Notes: generated from the letters alone by a model not told the origin. A DNA stretch of 64,000 bases from Agarophyton chilense (GCA_030374765.1 JARGXX010000071.1:868001-932000); one strand, 5' to 3'; positions 45,323 to 56,142 are shown, counted from the first letter of the stretch. Translations and numbers: made by a program.

Positions 45323-47329
45323 CTAAAAGTTGGTGACGCAAGCCTGGCGAAATCGAGCCAGCAAACCGACCACGGCTGGAGAATCCATCATAGGTTGAGG
45401 CGGAGGAGGAGCAATACCCGCCAACAGAGGTCGAACCGGACCAGCAACCCGCGAAAAGCTCGGTTGAGTAGGAGTCACACCCGTAGGGGTAGGCGGCTTA
45501 CGACCTTTAGGTAACGGCTCGGACGGGAAGGGACCACCATAACGACCAACAGGTGTCTCCACATTACCTTGATAAGGTTCGGGGCTCGCGGGAGCTCCAT
45601 GAACAGGATGCTCCCCGGGATAATATTCGCCGTGGCGAGGCACGATCTCCCAAGTTGCGGGATCGAAAGCCTCCCAACCTTGACGGGAATCCCAATGGTA
45701 ATTCTCGCTTTGCTCGAGATACGTGTCCAAATCCTTCACGGTATAATCGGTCCCCTGAACGATGCTCTTGTAACCAAATCGGAGAATATCTTGGACAACC
45801 CTCAGAGGTATGAAGAAGATGCGACCTACAGGTTGAAAACCATCTCGGTATATGTCAGAGTCGAGATTACGACAATCCCAATCGATACCGTAACGGGTGG
45901 CCTCCAGAGCCGGGATGGCAACCAACACGGTCCACTCCGAGAGGGCAATCGACCAAATAAGGTAATACCGTTCCAGGTTCCGGGAGATCTGACTCCCGAA
46001 GTACGCTAAAACTGGCGGAGTTGGCACGCTCAGCGACAATGGAACCTCATAGAACTCCCACCAATCTGGTTGAAGCACGTACCAATCGCGTCCACCCTTC
46101 GTAGGTTGTGAGAAGTACTCGACGTTATGAAACATATGCATAACGCGAGTGTAAGAGTTGCGAGTGCGAACGCGACCCTCCGTCGCTGCATCCTTGCCCC
46201 ACCTACTACGGGCAGCCCAATTGATAGTGGTGAAAGGCCGATTCAGGGAAACCAAGTCAGGTGAGACCGTAAGGTAAGTTCCCGGAATAGACGGGTACAG
46301 GCACACTCGCACCACCAATCGACGGTAATAATCCAGCTCCGGTTCAATGCGCACATACGGCAAGTCGATCGGATACATCGGCGTGATGTAATACCTCAAA
46401 GGTGTATGACGCTGCCGACTCTGGTAACAATCCATTCGACCCTGACGAGGTTGACACTCTTGGTCCCTTTTCTTCAAGAGCAATGGGACGGAGTGGAGGC
46501 GCTCGCAGTCCCAACGGCACAAACCCAAGTAGGTATCCAATTGCGGTCTAATGAGAGCTGCCGGCAATGACGAATTCCCCACCGTCACAGGCCAATCGTG
46601 CTTCAACAGGTCACTGTGAGTCACCTGGTCGAGGGCAATACCAAAAGGTCCACACTGATTCGTCTTCCGGTTCGCCGTACTAAACGCGGGATTATGAGCC
46701 CAATTGGTTTGTGTGTTCGGAGGAAGTCCACCGCTGTGTTGGTATGGGTCAGCCGAAGTCCCAGGGGAGAACTGTGTCGCAAGGACAGGCACGCTGCGAA
46801 AACCAATGGTGGTAGGCGTACGAGAAGCCGAGTGAGTCACCCTCTTGGTAATACCACCGTGTCCATGGCCTCGGGATGGACCGCTACCTGACATGGTTGG
46901 GAAGGCCGTAGCTCGACCCGACGAACGAGGTGATGACTCGACCTCCACCGCCGCGGTGAACACCAGCGGGTATTTATCAGTCTTAGGTGACGCCTCCTCG
47001 GTCCGTTCCGAGGAGACGGCAAACGTATCCAACCTTTCCCGTAGTACCGACATCGACCTTTCAGGAGCAACAGTTGCCATCGTACGGGCGCGAGCGGTTA
47101 CAGACCTTTGAGGTATCGTGGAGTGGGACAAATCCAACCTTAAATGCATAACTTCAGGGGTATCAATCCCCTCGGAATCGCCAACTTCTTCAACCTCAAT
47201 GGTTACCCGCACCTCAATTCTCTCGAGCGCGGGTGCTGTCTGTGGGGACGACCCATCCCTTCGAGGTATCGGTGGCGAATCCACGATGCGGCGCGAGGTG
47301 CGTCGACGTGGCACCTGCATCGTCCTCAT
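45323..47329 (-). CDS. Antisense ORF of chromovirus 2, unknown family
   Basis: A single open frame of 668 codons runs against the element between its chromodomain and LTR, starting about 230 bp from the LTR. The layout matches the antisense ORF of chromovirus 1: a Ser/Thr/Arg-rich N terminus, an aromatic, Arg-rich middle and a Pro-rich end. PPVLAYFGS followed by an aromatic Y/W/I stretch, and later EAFDPATWEIV, can be set beside PPAISYIGS and VWYDPWTRQLI of the other ORF. Overall identity is low. No known domain was recognised. It is open although the surrounding sense frames have decayed. Confidence 0.65.
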   Translation of the reverse strand: MRTMQVPRRRTSRRIVDSPPIPRRDGSSPQTAPALERIEVRVTIEVEEVGDSEGIDTPEVMHLRLDLSHSTIPQRSVTARARTMATVAPERSMSVLRERLDTFAVSSERTEEASPKTDKYPLVFTAAVEVESSPRSSGRATAFPTMSGSGPSRGHGHGGITKRVTHSASRTPTTIGFRSVPVLATQFSPGTSADPYQHSGGLPPNTQTNWAHNPAFSTANRKTNQCGPFGIALDQVTHSDLLKHDWPVTVGNSSLPAALIRPQLDTYLGLCRWDCERLHSVPLLLKKRDQECQPRQGRMDCYQSRQRHTPLRYYITPMYPIDLPYVRIEPELDYYRRLVVRVCLYPSIPGTYLTVSPDLVSLNRPFTTINWAARSRWGKDAATEGRVRTRNSYTRVMHMFHNVEYFSQPTKGGRDWYVLQPDWWEFYEVPLSLSVPTPPVLAYFGSQISRNLERYYLIWSIALSEWTVLVAIPALEATRYGIDWDCRNLDSDIYRDGFQPVGRIFFIPLRVVQDILRFGYKSIVQGTDYTVKDLDTYLEQSENYHWDSRQGWEAFDPATWEIVPRHGEYYPGEHPVHGAPASPEPYQGNVETPVGRYGGPFPSEPLPKGRKPPTPTGVTPTQPSFSRVAGPVRPLLAGIAPPPPQPMMDSPAVVGLLARFRQACVTNF

Positions 47330-47557
47330 GACAGTCCCTACCTGAATGGTTGTCGCTCAATTCGTGCGCCGCCGTCGTCGCTCGCACTCCTCAACCGACA
47401 CTGGCACCGAGTTCTGAACCTCAAGGGATCGCGCGTCTCGCACCGTGAGCAACCGCCGGCGGACACCACTCCATTGCCCGCGCCGCTGTCGCTCGCTATA
47501 CCTTTATGGTTTGATGGAAGGAGACACAGGGCGTGTCTCACGGATAGGAAGGGGGTC

Positions 47558-48241
47558 TGTCGTATAGTGGCAGAAGGTTTGACCTTTGAGGTTGTCGATA
47601 TACTACACTGACCTTGTAGGTGATGGATGCGAGGGATCATCGGCCATGCAGCTCCGGGCGAGCTACCATCTAGATGTTGTCAGCCACGTGTAGTGTTGAC
47701 ATGTACCTTCTGGTTGAGTAATTGTTAGTACCTGTAATTGTACTTATATCTATTTTAGCACAGCAGTGAAGTGGCCACCTGGCACTGTAGCCAATGCTGG
47801 CCAGGTCTCTGACAGTAGGTCAGAGACCGTGCCTTGCTGGCACCTCCCGGGTGATCTGGAGATTGCAGTCCACTGCATATAGGGAACTGCACCTCCTCCA
47901 CCCTAGTCTGATAAAGACAGGCACCACTTGGGTCACAACTATACCTTTTGGTTCATTGTTTCTCAACTACTACATAGATTTTACCGCGCGTCGACGCCTA
48001 CCATCGTTCACCTACTCGGTATAGGCTATATGCCCCGCCGTTTGCCCCTGCGGGTTTTCACGGTGCCCTGTTACCATAGAGGTTTATTACGTCTACCTTC
48101 TAAGGTTGAGCGTCACCACGCTCCCTAAGGATGAGCGTCACCACGCTCTTTAAGGTTGGGCGTCACCACGCTCCCTAAGGATGAGCGTCACCACGCTCCC
48201 GAGACAAGACAGTAGCAGACCCCAGAGGTGATTGTACGACA
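47558..48241 (+). repeat. LTR of chromovirus 2, + orientation
   Basis: TGTCGTA...TACGACA, 684 bp, preceded by a purine tract, and so placed as a 3' LTR, yet also followed by a primer site (TGGTCTCCCGAG, 48245-48256) as a 5' LTR would be. It holds four 25-bp units at 48101-48200. Confidence 0.9.
48101..48200 (+). repeat. 25-bp minisatellite inside the LTR, four units
   Basis: Four units of the type TAAGGTTGAGCGTCACCACG plus CTCCC, alternating GGTTG and GGATG variants. The inverted LTR copy has two units (49349-49398). The two extra units explain the whole 50-bp length difference between the LTRs. Confidence 0.9.
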
Positions 48242-49941
48242 CATTGGTCTCCCGAGGAAGAAAGTTTTTTTGGGTTTCGTCTTACCTTTTCGGTTCTTTT
48301 TCGACGACTTCTTCGTCAACCTGTTCGGTTTCTTCTTCTTCATACCTTTACCGTCATCATCCGAAAATGAACTCGTATCGGAACTGGAGTCCGACGAGTC
48401 GGGGTCTGAATCATCCCCTCGATTGTTTCCCCTCTTCGTCCTCCGCTTCTTCCCTTTTCGGTTTCTTCGTCGCTCATCCAACGAGTCAGACGAGTCTTCC
48501 TTGGGACCACCTCCATGGGTATCCTTTTGAACGAGACCTGTAATTGGTGGTAGGTAAATGTCTTGAGAATCTACCTTCCCCGGGACCTCTTAACTCTGCT
48601 TTGAACCTTGTAAATACTCACTATCAGTAGGTCAGTGTTTGGAATGGGTGGAATGACCCATTTGGAACCCTTGTGGTATGCGCTTTGCGATGTTGACCTG
48701 CGTAGGTCGGGATTCTGCGAATTCCTCGGAAACCCAAAGGTCTTGCACCGCGCTGTAAACATGCTCCCTAGCATCTGTAAAGAGATACTGTTTCACCATT
48801 TCAGGTATCCTGTCCGATAGCTCTTGAGCTGCTCGGTCAACCACAATACGGGTAAATGCATCGACGTCCATTGAGGGCGGAACCATCCGGGTATCTGACT
48901 TCTCCTTTAAGGTTGATGCATCCTCGACCGCGAGAGTGAAGAGCGCTTTCGCTCTCTTCGACCTGAGGCCATAGCTCCTCTGCTGCAACCTCAATTTGTA
49001 ATTCCTTTTGAGGTTCCGTTGCCATAGGCGGCGGACCATGTAACTTTACGGTTTTGTCCCGAGGGTGCCGGAGCAGCTCCTCGGGGTTTTCCATAATCGG
49101 TTGAGCCGATGGGGCTTTTTTAAAACCTTTATGGATTGTATTCCCTTCAGGTCGATCCATTTGTGACCAATAGTGGTATCTTGTATTGCTTTGCGGGATT
49201 TCCTGAAACCAAATAGGTGTACGAGCGTCCAATCCTTCTCGGAATTTTGTGTGAACCGTGAAGGTACGACGAAACCTAAAAAACATTTCTTACTCGGGAG
49301 ACCAATGTGTCGTACAATCACCTCTGGGGTCTGCTACTGTTTTGTCTCGGGAGCGTGGTGACTCTCAACCTTAGGGAGCGTGGTGACGCTCAACCTTAGA
49401 AGGTAGACTTAATAAACCTCTATGGTAACAGGGCACCGTGAAAACCCGCAGGGGCAAACGGCGGGGCATATAGCCTATACCGAGTAGGTGAACGATGGTA
49501 GGCGTCGACGCGCGGTAAAATCTATGTAGTAGTTGAGAAACAATGAACCAAAAGGTATAGTTGTGACCCATGTGGTGCCTGTCTTTATCAGACTAGGGTG
49601 GAGGAGGTGCAGTTCCCTATATGCAGTGGACTGCACTCTCCAGATCAACCGGGAGGTGCCAGCAAGGCACGGTCTCTGACCTAGTGTCAGAGACCTGGCC
49701 AGCATTGGCTACAGTGCCAGGTGGCCACTTCATTACTGTACTAAAATAGATATAATTACAATTACAGGTGCTAACAATTACTCAACCAGAAGGTACATGT
49801 CAACACTACACGTGGCTGACAACATCTAGATGGTAGCTCGCCCGGAGCTGCATGGCCGATGATCCCTCGCATCCATCACATACAAGATCAGTGTAGTATA
49901 TCGACAACCTCAAATGTTAAACCTTCTGCCATTATACGACA
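48242..49941 (-). mobile_element. Chromovirus 2, inverted 5' part
   Basis: Read on the minus strand: LTR (49941-49308), a primer site (49304-49293), a leader and part of gag to about 48290, including an Asp/Ser and Lys/Arg-rich linker like that in the gag of chromovirus 1. It meets the + LTR of the 3' part head on, with a second copy of primer site and about 40 nt of leader at the junction. It is a broken fossil; its outer edge at 49941 abuts a Tc1/mariner remnant. Confidence 0.75.
49308..49941 (-). repeat. LTR of chromovirus 2, inverted copy
   Basis: 634 bp with the same TGTCGTA...TACGACA ends as the + copy at 47558-48241, in the opposite orientation. It has two minisatellite units rather than four. 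Confidence 0.9.
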
Positions 49942-50426
49942 AAAGAAAGAAAGAGATTAGTTTTCGAATTGAAAAAATGGAGGGGACTCGGTGATGCTTT
50001 GAGGTGCCTGTTCCTACTATGGTTTAAGTAATCTGGTTGTTCGCATACAAAAATTCGATTCTATGGAGTAATGAAAGCTGTTTCAGAAATAATTGTTACC
50101 ATTTTCGGCCGAAAATATTGGAGAAAGTTTAGTTTTCAACAAGATTGGGCTTCTATACACCGTTCGGTGTTTACTACAAAGTGTTTGGCTGATCATAATG
50201 TTAATGTTTTACAGTGGCCAGCCAATTCACCTGATTTGAACATTATGAAAACATTTGGGAGGTTTTAGCACGCTGCATTAACGCCTGTTAGCGCCAAGTC
50301 GAAGATATTGGAACGCTTATGGAATGTGTGATTGAATGTTGGAATAATTTGAGCAAAAGGTTTATTAAATCACTTTATCGCTCTCTACATGAGCGCTGTA
50401 TTCAAGGGGTAGAAAGGTTGAAATGA
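49942..50426 (+). pseudogene. Tc1/mariner transposase remnant
   Basis: The + strand encodes the C-terminal half of a Tc1-type DDE transposase: FGVMKAVSE-like, then FQQDWASIHRSVFTTK around the second catalytic Asp, then WPANSPDLNIMK in place of the usual SPDLNPIENIWG, then in a shifted frame the C-terminal helices (ECWNNLSKRFIKSLYRSLHERC) to a stop near 50424. There is an upstream stop near 50030 and a frame change near 50260. The catalytic core before 49942 is missing, cut off by the chromovirus LTR. Inverted repeats were not found. Not functional. Confidence 0.8.
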
Positions 50427-51721
50427 ATAAGTATTGAATGAAATAAATATGGTTCTTTGTTTTAGCCTTTATTTAGATTTTTCTATCTTGTTCAGGATTT
50501 TTTAAAGTTTAGAAAACTGTGGGCTAGGTCTGGTTCTGTAAAGCTTCCGAACTAGGTTTTTAATGGTTTTCTAAGTACTGACTACGGTAAAAGTCATAGT
50601 TGCAGACGGTGGATGTCATTAAGGAGGAATAGAGTGGTGGTTTTATCCAGTTTTTGCCCACTGTAGGATGTACATTGTCGGTGTTTGTTTTTTCTTGTTT
50701 GATGTGCAGATTTTTGTAGAAGCGCTGGAAGCGGTGTTGGGCTTGGTGAGGGATGCGGCGATATAGAGTTTTCACAGACTCAAAAAACCCAATGTGAGAG
50801 TTTGGGCGAGATTGAGGATGTCCGGAGGTGTGTGTGAGAATTAGGTGGAAGCTGATGTCGTGGGCACGCGAAACATATATTTTTGTAAAGGGCACACAAA
50901 GTTGCGTCTCATTGGATTCTGTAAACAGGAAGGAAAGGAACCTTTTCCTGAAATGTTTTTAAATCATTGCCATGTGTCTCAAAAATAGCCGTTCAGAAGG
51001 GTACAATCCTAGAAGGATTGGTACTCGACGCCTAACCTTACACTTGGTACTTGTCCCAGAAACGAGTCTCACCGCGACCCATCGAATCTGTGCTCTCTTC
51101 ACCAATTAAATAGGCACACGCGACCACGCTTGCAACGCATCCACGATCCCTACTCGACCCCGCTTCCCAAGCGGCCACACGTCACACGCCCCATCGCCGC
51201 TGCCACCACACCACCGTCCGTCCTGCGCAGCACGCGCGAACCGCGTCCACCCCAATCAGCACGTGCGTCAACCTCCCGCGCGCTCCAATCAGCGCGCGCC
51301 GCACAGTCGTGTGAGGCGCTCGTGTCGCGCCCGTGTCGCGTCACTCTCGCCGTGCGCCATCGCCAGCCCCCCTGTTCCTTGTTCCCCTCGTCCCCGCGCA
51401 TCCGCTCTGGAAACTTACGCCTTGCCGTTTCGTCGTCGCCACTCAACAGTTTTACACGCGCTGTGGCGTTCCCACCCCCCACCTCCGATTCCACACATTC
51501 GACCCGTGCCACACAGTTGCTGGTTGGCTATACACCCTAGTCGGCCTTCCCACAACTATCTCCCTTCGCCACACCGCCGCCCGCGCGCGCTATCCGTCTG
51601 TATCTTTTCGCGCCGCCCGTCCTGCGCGTATTGGCGTGCTGCTCGTTCGCGCGTGTTGTGTCGGTTCGCGCTTGCCGTTGTGCAGCCGCCGTACGCCGTG
51701 TGGACGCGTCGTGCCGCAGTA
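50427..51721. other. Intergenic stretch and CDC25-like promoter region
   Basis: The first 600 bp are AT-rich and hold no gene. From about 51100 the sequence turns C-rich with CACGCG-type words, as is usual before genes in this window. An in-frame extension of the next gene (from 51263) lies here; it is Arg/Pro/Ser-rich and could be leader sequence or a targeting peptide. Confidence 0.4.
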
Positions 51722-52126
51722 ATGACCGGTCCGTCGTATATCTCAAAGGAGACTCTTGCCTCCATGTTGCGTTCGTCCAAGCCGCCGGTCGTCATAGACG
51801 TTCGCGAGCACGACAGGATTGGCGGTCACATCAAATCTTCCATACACGCCCCGGCGCCTGACTTTCGCCGTGATCCCTCCCGTTACCTCAAGTGCATCAA
51901 CGGCGCCGACACTGTCGTTTTCCACTGCATGTATTCCCAGCTCAGAGGACCCACGTGTGCCGTTCGCTTCTGGTACGCCCTGGATAGCGCCCGCAAGGAA
52001 GGTCGGTTGCAAAACGTCCCGGAGGTCGTCATATTGGAAGATGGTTTCGCAGGCTTTGTCCGGGGAAACAAGTTCCCCGATGACCTCATAGAAGAATTTG
52101 ATCGTACATATCACCCCTCCTCATGA
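51722..52126 (+). CDS. CDC25-like phosphatase / arsenate reductase (rhodanese fold)
   Basis: The 134-residue protein is the length of the small plant CDC25/ACR2 proteins. It has the rhodanese-like VIDVREHDRIGGHI (24-37) and the catalytic loop HCMYSQLRGP, with nucleophile C69 and R75 in a C-X5-R phosphate loop. The family includes dual-specificity tyrosine phosphatases and arsenate reductases that use glutathione and glutaredoxin; which activity applies cannot be told by eye. ATG at 51722 starts just before the domain. The frame is open upstream to 51263 and that basic, Ser/Pro-rich stretch could be a plastid or mitochondrial leader, but its composition resembles the C-rich leaders of other genes here. 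No intron. Convergent with the peptidase gene, 279 bp apart. Confidence 0.85.
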   Translation: MTGPSYISKETLASMLRSSKPPVVIDVREHDRIGGHIKSSIHAPAPDFRRDPSRYLKCINGADTVVFHCMYSQLRGPTCAVRFWYALDSARKEGRLQNVPEVVILEDGFAGFVRGNKFPDDLIEEFDRTYHPSS

Positions 52127-52405
52127 TATCTCTTCTTTCCCTGTACAAAACACTTCCTCGCCGTCGGCTACTACAGTTGTGATTACTTTTGTTTTACGTT
52201 GCTGTCGTGCAAATTTTTGCCCTGCGACAATCACCACACACTCTTCTTGTTTAGAATCGCGCACATTCCTGTCTCCAGTCGTGCCAGTGTGTCCATATAT
52301 CTACCACTTTAATCTGATTTTCATCCGTTTTCCCCACCACGCCATCGTTCGAGTTTTGAGCCCCGATACGATCCAAAACTTACTGACATACACCGCCCCA
52401 CACTT

Positions 52406-54667
52406 TCACACGGCCGCTACCTCAGCCGCCACTTTCTCCAACATATCCACTTTATGTTCAGACACCCCAATCGCCTTTTCCCAAAACCTCCTGTCGTCGA
52501 TTCGCCCTCCGAGATGCCTCTCCACGACGTCTTCGGCATCCATGCGCCCAGTGTCTCTCAGAAGATCACGATACATCTTCGCAAACACATCGCGGTTCCC
52601 GTTTTCGTATTCGGCATAAACGCCAAGCGCAAATAGGTACCCGAAGCTATAGGGCCAGTTATAGAACGATATCCCCGTCAGATAAAAGTGTAACTTACTT
52701 TGGCTGAAAACTCCAACTCGATCTGTCGATTGGAGAGCATCGCCGTAGTATCGCTCCCACGCCGCAGCCATCATCTCGTCAATTTCCTTTGTTGATAGCT
52801 TCCCATTCTTTCGCCTTTTGTTCAACTCCTCTTCGAACCGGTAGCGAGCCGGGATATTTAGCAGGAACGCCTGCGCGCTTTCTGCCTCTCCCCACAGGAT
52901 GCTGAACCGCTCCTCGGCACTTTCGGCCTGCTCCAGAAGCTTGCTCCCCACCACTGTTTCAAAGAAGATGCTGGCTGTCTCTGCCAGGTTCATCGGATAC
53001 GATGATTGTGGGCGAGGTAGATCGCGCATTTGCCACGAATGAAAAGCATGACCCAGTTCGTGGGCCAGCGTCAACAGAAGCTGTGCTCTTCCATTGTAGT
53101 CGCTAAGATACACTCTAGGTGTTCTTGACTTGGCAAAGCCAGTGCAATATCTGTCACAACAACACAAACGGGAAAACAAAAAACCTATGTCGTCAGTCCA
53201 TGACATACATGTCGAGTTACGCACGCTAGAATGAGTTCGGCATCAGTTCGGGTCTTGGTCCAATACTTACGCTCCGGGTCGCTTCTTGTCCCCTCTAGAT
53301 GCCTCAATCCATTGCTTGTCTCGCATCATTCGTACGAAAGAGCCAGCATCTTTGTCTACCTCTCCAACTGCGTTAGCAATCAGCTCAATTCCTTCATCAA
53401 AGGAATACACTCTACCGATATCACCCTTTACAGGCGCCGGCGCGAAAAGATCCCAGGGTTCCAATGCCGCCTTTCCGAGAGCTGATGCCTGAATCTTCAT
53501 CGCGCGCCTCCCAACTTCGGTCTTTCCATCCAACGCTTCAAACAACGCATCCAACGTAGCGTTTTGAATGTGATTTGAATGCAATGAGCTCGTCAAGAAC
53601 GACTCGTACCCGCGTTTGTTGTACAGATCCAATCGCCATCCTGTTATTGCATTCAGAGCGGCCGCACATGTTTCTCGGTGGGGAAGCCACGCATTGCGAA
53701 TGCCCTCCCAGGAAGCCTTTCGTATCTGCTCATCCGGACTGTCTCGCATTGCTTCAGCACTTGCTACACCCATGGTCTTTGTTCCATCCGGGAGATTTAC
53801 CTCAACGGAAAGAACGGCCGACAGATCGGTGTACATGTTTCCCCAGGATGAGTGTCCGGTTACCCCCAAAGTCGTGACCATATTTTCCTCAGAAAGAGAC
53901 AGTCGAAAGTCTTTCATCTTGCGTGAATGGCGTAGTATGTACTCTGCATCTTTAGCAAGCTCGTCTGCGCTCAGAAACGTATGAAAAACGTGTTCAGGAC
54001 ACAGGTCAAGAATGAGTTGTGCGGGTTCAAATGCTTGTTTTAAGAGAGAGAACGATACTTGCACTTGTCCGGTGAGCTTCTTCGCGTCTTCATCAGTCCC
54101 GTCTACAGAAGATGCACAGCTTCCATATGTGTACACATTCCGCAACAAGACCACGGCATTCCAGTAGTTTCGATGCATTTCAGTCAAAGACCGAATGAGG
54201 TCGTTTTCGGCTACTTGCTCCGCGGTGATGTTTTGAGCTTGTGGGACGAGATGTTTGATCTTGTCGGCCAAGGCATTAATGACGTCAATCAGGCGTTCAC
54301 CCTCATCGATATCTGCGGTGAGTTGGGAGTCGGTCGTGGCAGAATACTCAAGCTCCCAACTCGGACCCGTGATCGAGCCTGCTTCTGCTTTTTCGACAGC
54401 TGGGGTGGTGGATACCATTCTGAGGTTTGAGGTCAAGGGCGAAATGGGCGCGGACGGTGATGGACGTAGGGTAGGGCAGAATGAGCCAACAGTTGGACAG
54501 GTGGCAGAACTAGATCGCGCCTTGTGAAAGGTGACCGGTGCAGTGAAGAGAAGCATAGCGACCTTCGCGGGCCGAATTCGTTTCGTTATGGCTGTTCGTA
54601 GCATGATCCGCTCTTGGGAAAGGACGAAAAATAAGGCACAAGCGAGAGAGGGCAATGCAAAATGCAT
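52406..54667 (-). CDS. M3 family oligoendopeptidase F-like metallopeptidase
   Basis: Exons 54667-53271 and 53150-52406 with a 120-nt intron (GTAAGT donor, TTGTGACAG acceptor) give 713 residues. The splice restores KKRPGAYCTGF, a block that precedes the active site in PepF-type enzymes. HELGH (496-500) supplies the two zinc His and the catalytic Glu, and E523 in NLAETAS the third ligand. HFYLTGISFYNWPYSFGYLF near the end matches the substrate-binding His/Tyr region of the family. It is expected to cut oligopeptides. The first about 85 residues before MVSTTP are basic, Ser/Ala-rich and low in acid residues, fitting a plastid or mitochondrial leader, where it could clear cut-off transit peptides. 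ATG at codon 22 is another possible start. Confidence 0.9.
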
Positions 54668-55364
54668 TATGGTGGAATGCGCACGGGTAGTGGAGCAGAT
54701 CTAAAAAATATCTTGGGACTGGCGAACGACAAAGGAGCGAAAAGCACTGGCAAAGGAGATATGTGTTACTGTATTGAGCCCCAGGGGGGACCGTGTTTTC
54801 TAGTCTCAGAAGAAGACATGGAAACCCCAAGATCTTAAAACAAGACGGCATTCACTTCGCTGACTCAGCACGTGGCCCTAACAAAGTTTCGCTTGTTGCG
54901 ATTAAACATTGTGCGGGCCGGTGGAAATGGTTATGTTTATTCTGCAGTTTTGCTGGTTCGACTTTCGAATGCTGCCGGCACTTTCCGTCTAAAACCTCAG
55001 CTTACCCATAATACATGGCAGTGGCAACTTTCTTCTAGCTCATCATAAATGCTATAACTGTCCCACGTGAAAGCTACGGCGCATTGAGTCAGCTGTCAGT
55101 CTAATTGCAACTTCTGCAACAAGGGAAAAACTGAATCCCTTTTTGAGTCATAATAATCGCGATTTCGGATTGCAAAACAGCAGCGCTTGGCAACCGAAAG
55201 CGGAGGTATCCACCACTGACACTTGATCGAGGAAAGCACTATCGCTCGCCCTGAGACCGTGTCTTCTTCGGCGTCAACAAAAAGTCAGCTCTCTAGAGTT
55301 CTCGTCTGAAACCAGTAATAGCCCGTGTTAAAGCACACAGATCAGCCTTCGTTTCGTTCAAACC
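54668..55364. promoter_or_regulatory. Divergent promoter region, peptidase and UCH genes
   Basis: The 697 bp between two divergent start codons hold no convincing frame. No strong TATA box was found next to either start. It should carry the control sites of both genes. Confidence 0.4.
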
Positions 55365-56142
55365 ATGGCTCCAAAAAAGTGGATCCCCCTCGAATCCAAT
55401 CCCGAGGTTCTCACCACGTTTGGACGTACACTTGGTCTATCTCCATTGTTGTCATTCTTTGATGTATGGAGCCTTGATCTTCTCGATATGGTTCCGTCAC
55501 CACAATATGCTGTTATTTTACTGTTTCCCCTAACTGACAAAATCGTAGCCGCGGAGGCAAAGGCCACTTCAAGCTTTGAAACCGATTCTTCAAAGCAGCC
55601 ATTCTTTTGCAAACAAACCATTGGAAATGCTTGTGGAACCATTGCTGTACTTCACGCGGCGCTGAATACTACAAGCGACGCATTTCCACTTCGCGAGAAC
55701 TCTTTTTTGGATAACTTTTTGAAAACTACTAAAGAAATGGACTCTTCTCAAAGAGCAACCAAGCTTCAAGAAGATGATTCATTGGACTCTATACATGAGG
55801 AATTCGCTCAGGTTCGTTGGAAATTAGCATATAGAACGATCACTCAGATTTTGTGATGACGAACTGATACTAACAAAGAGCCCAATGTTTGTTCTGATAT
55901 AGCAAGGTCAAACATCTGCACCAAGCGCTGATGAAAAGGTGGAAGTGCATTTTATATGCTTTGTAGAGCGTGATGGGATGCTCTACGAGTTGGATGGCCG
56001 CAAAGGTTACCCCGTGAACCACGGACAGAGCGCGCAGACAACTATTTTACAAGATTCAGCAAAGGTAATCAAAGAGAAGTTCATGGCATTGGATCCTACG
56101 GAAAACCGTTTCACGATTCTGTCACTCTCACTGAACCAGTAA
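55365..56142 (+). CDS. Ubiquitin C-terminal hydrolase, UCH family (C12)
   Basis: Exons 55365-55811 and 55903-56142, with a 91-nt intron carrying a TACTAAC branch site at 55868-55874, give 228 residues, the length of UCHL3/Yuh1. The catalytic triad is C90 (in QTIGNACGT, with oxyanion Q84), H165 (in EVHFICF) and D180 (in LYELDGRK). The splice falls at EEFAQ/QGQTSAPS, just before the conserved EKVEVHF block. The enzyme removes small adducts from the ubiquitin or NEDD8 C terminus in cytosol and nucleus. The crossover loop region (about 130-160) is of ordinary length. The gene is convergent with TRAPPC1, 140 bp apart. Confidence 0.95.

Larger units (their letters stand above)
43900..48241 (+). mobile_element. 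Chromovirus 2, 3' part, with antisense ORF
   Basis: A fossil of a second Ty3/gypsy family. Recognisable in order on +: the integrase C-terminal region (about 43.95-44.3 kb, RLRRALKHAE and YKADYDHRV, typical of gypsy integrase tails), a chromodomain-like stretch (about 44.58-44.72 kb, VRWYGWGPEGDT), a long antisense ORF on -, a purine tract (about 47548-47557) and an LTR at 47558-48241. The rest of pol is not recognised upstream and the sense frames are broken in several places. The left limit is uncertain. It continues without a gap into an inverted 5' part of the same family. Confidence 0.8.

Noticed and set aside
51263-51721. Long N terminus of the CDC25-like protein
   Set aside because: Composition is that of C-rich leader DNA and the family is about 130 residues long. 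A targeting role remains possible, so it is noted but not annotated as coding.
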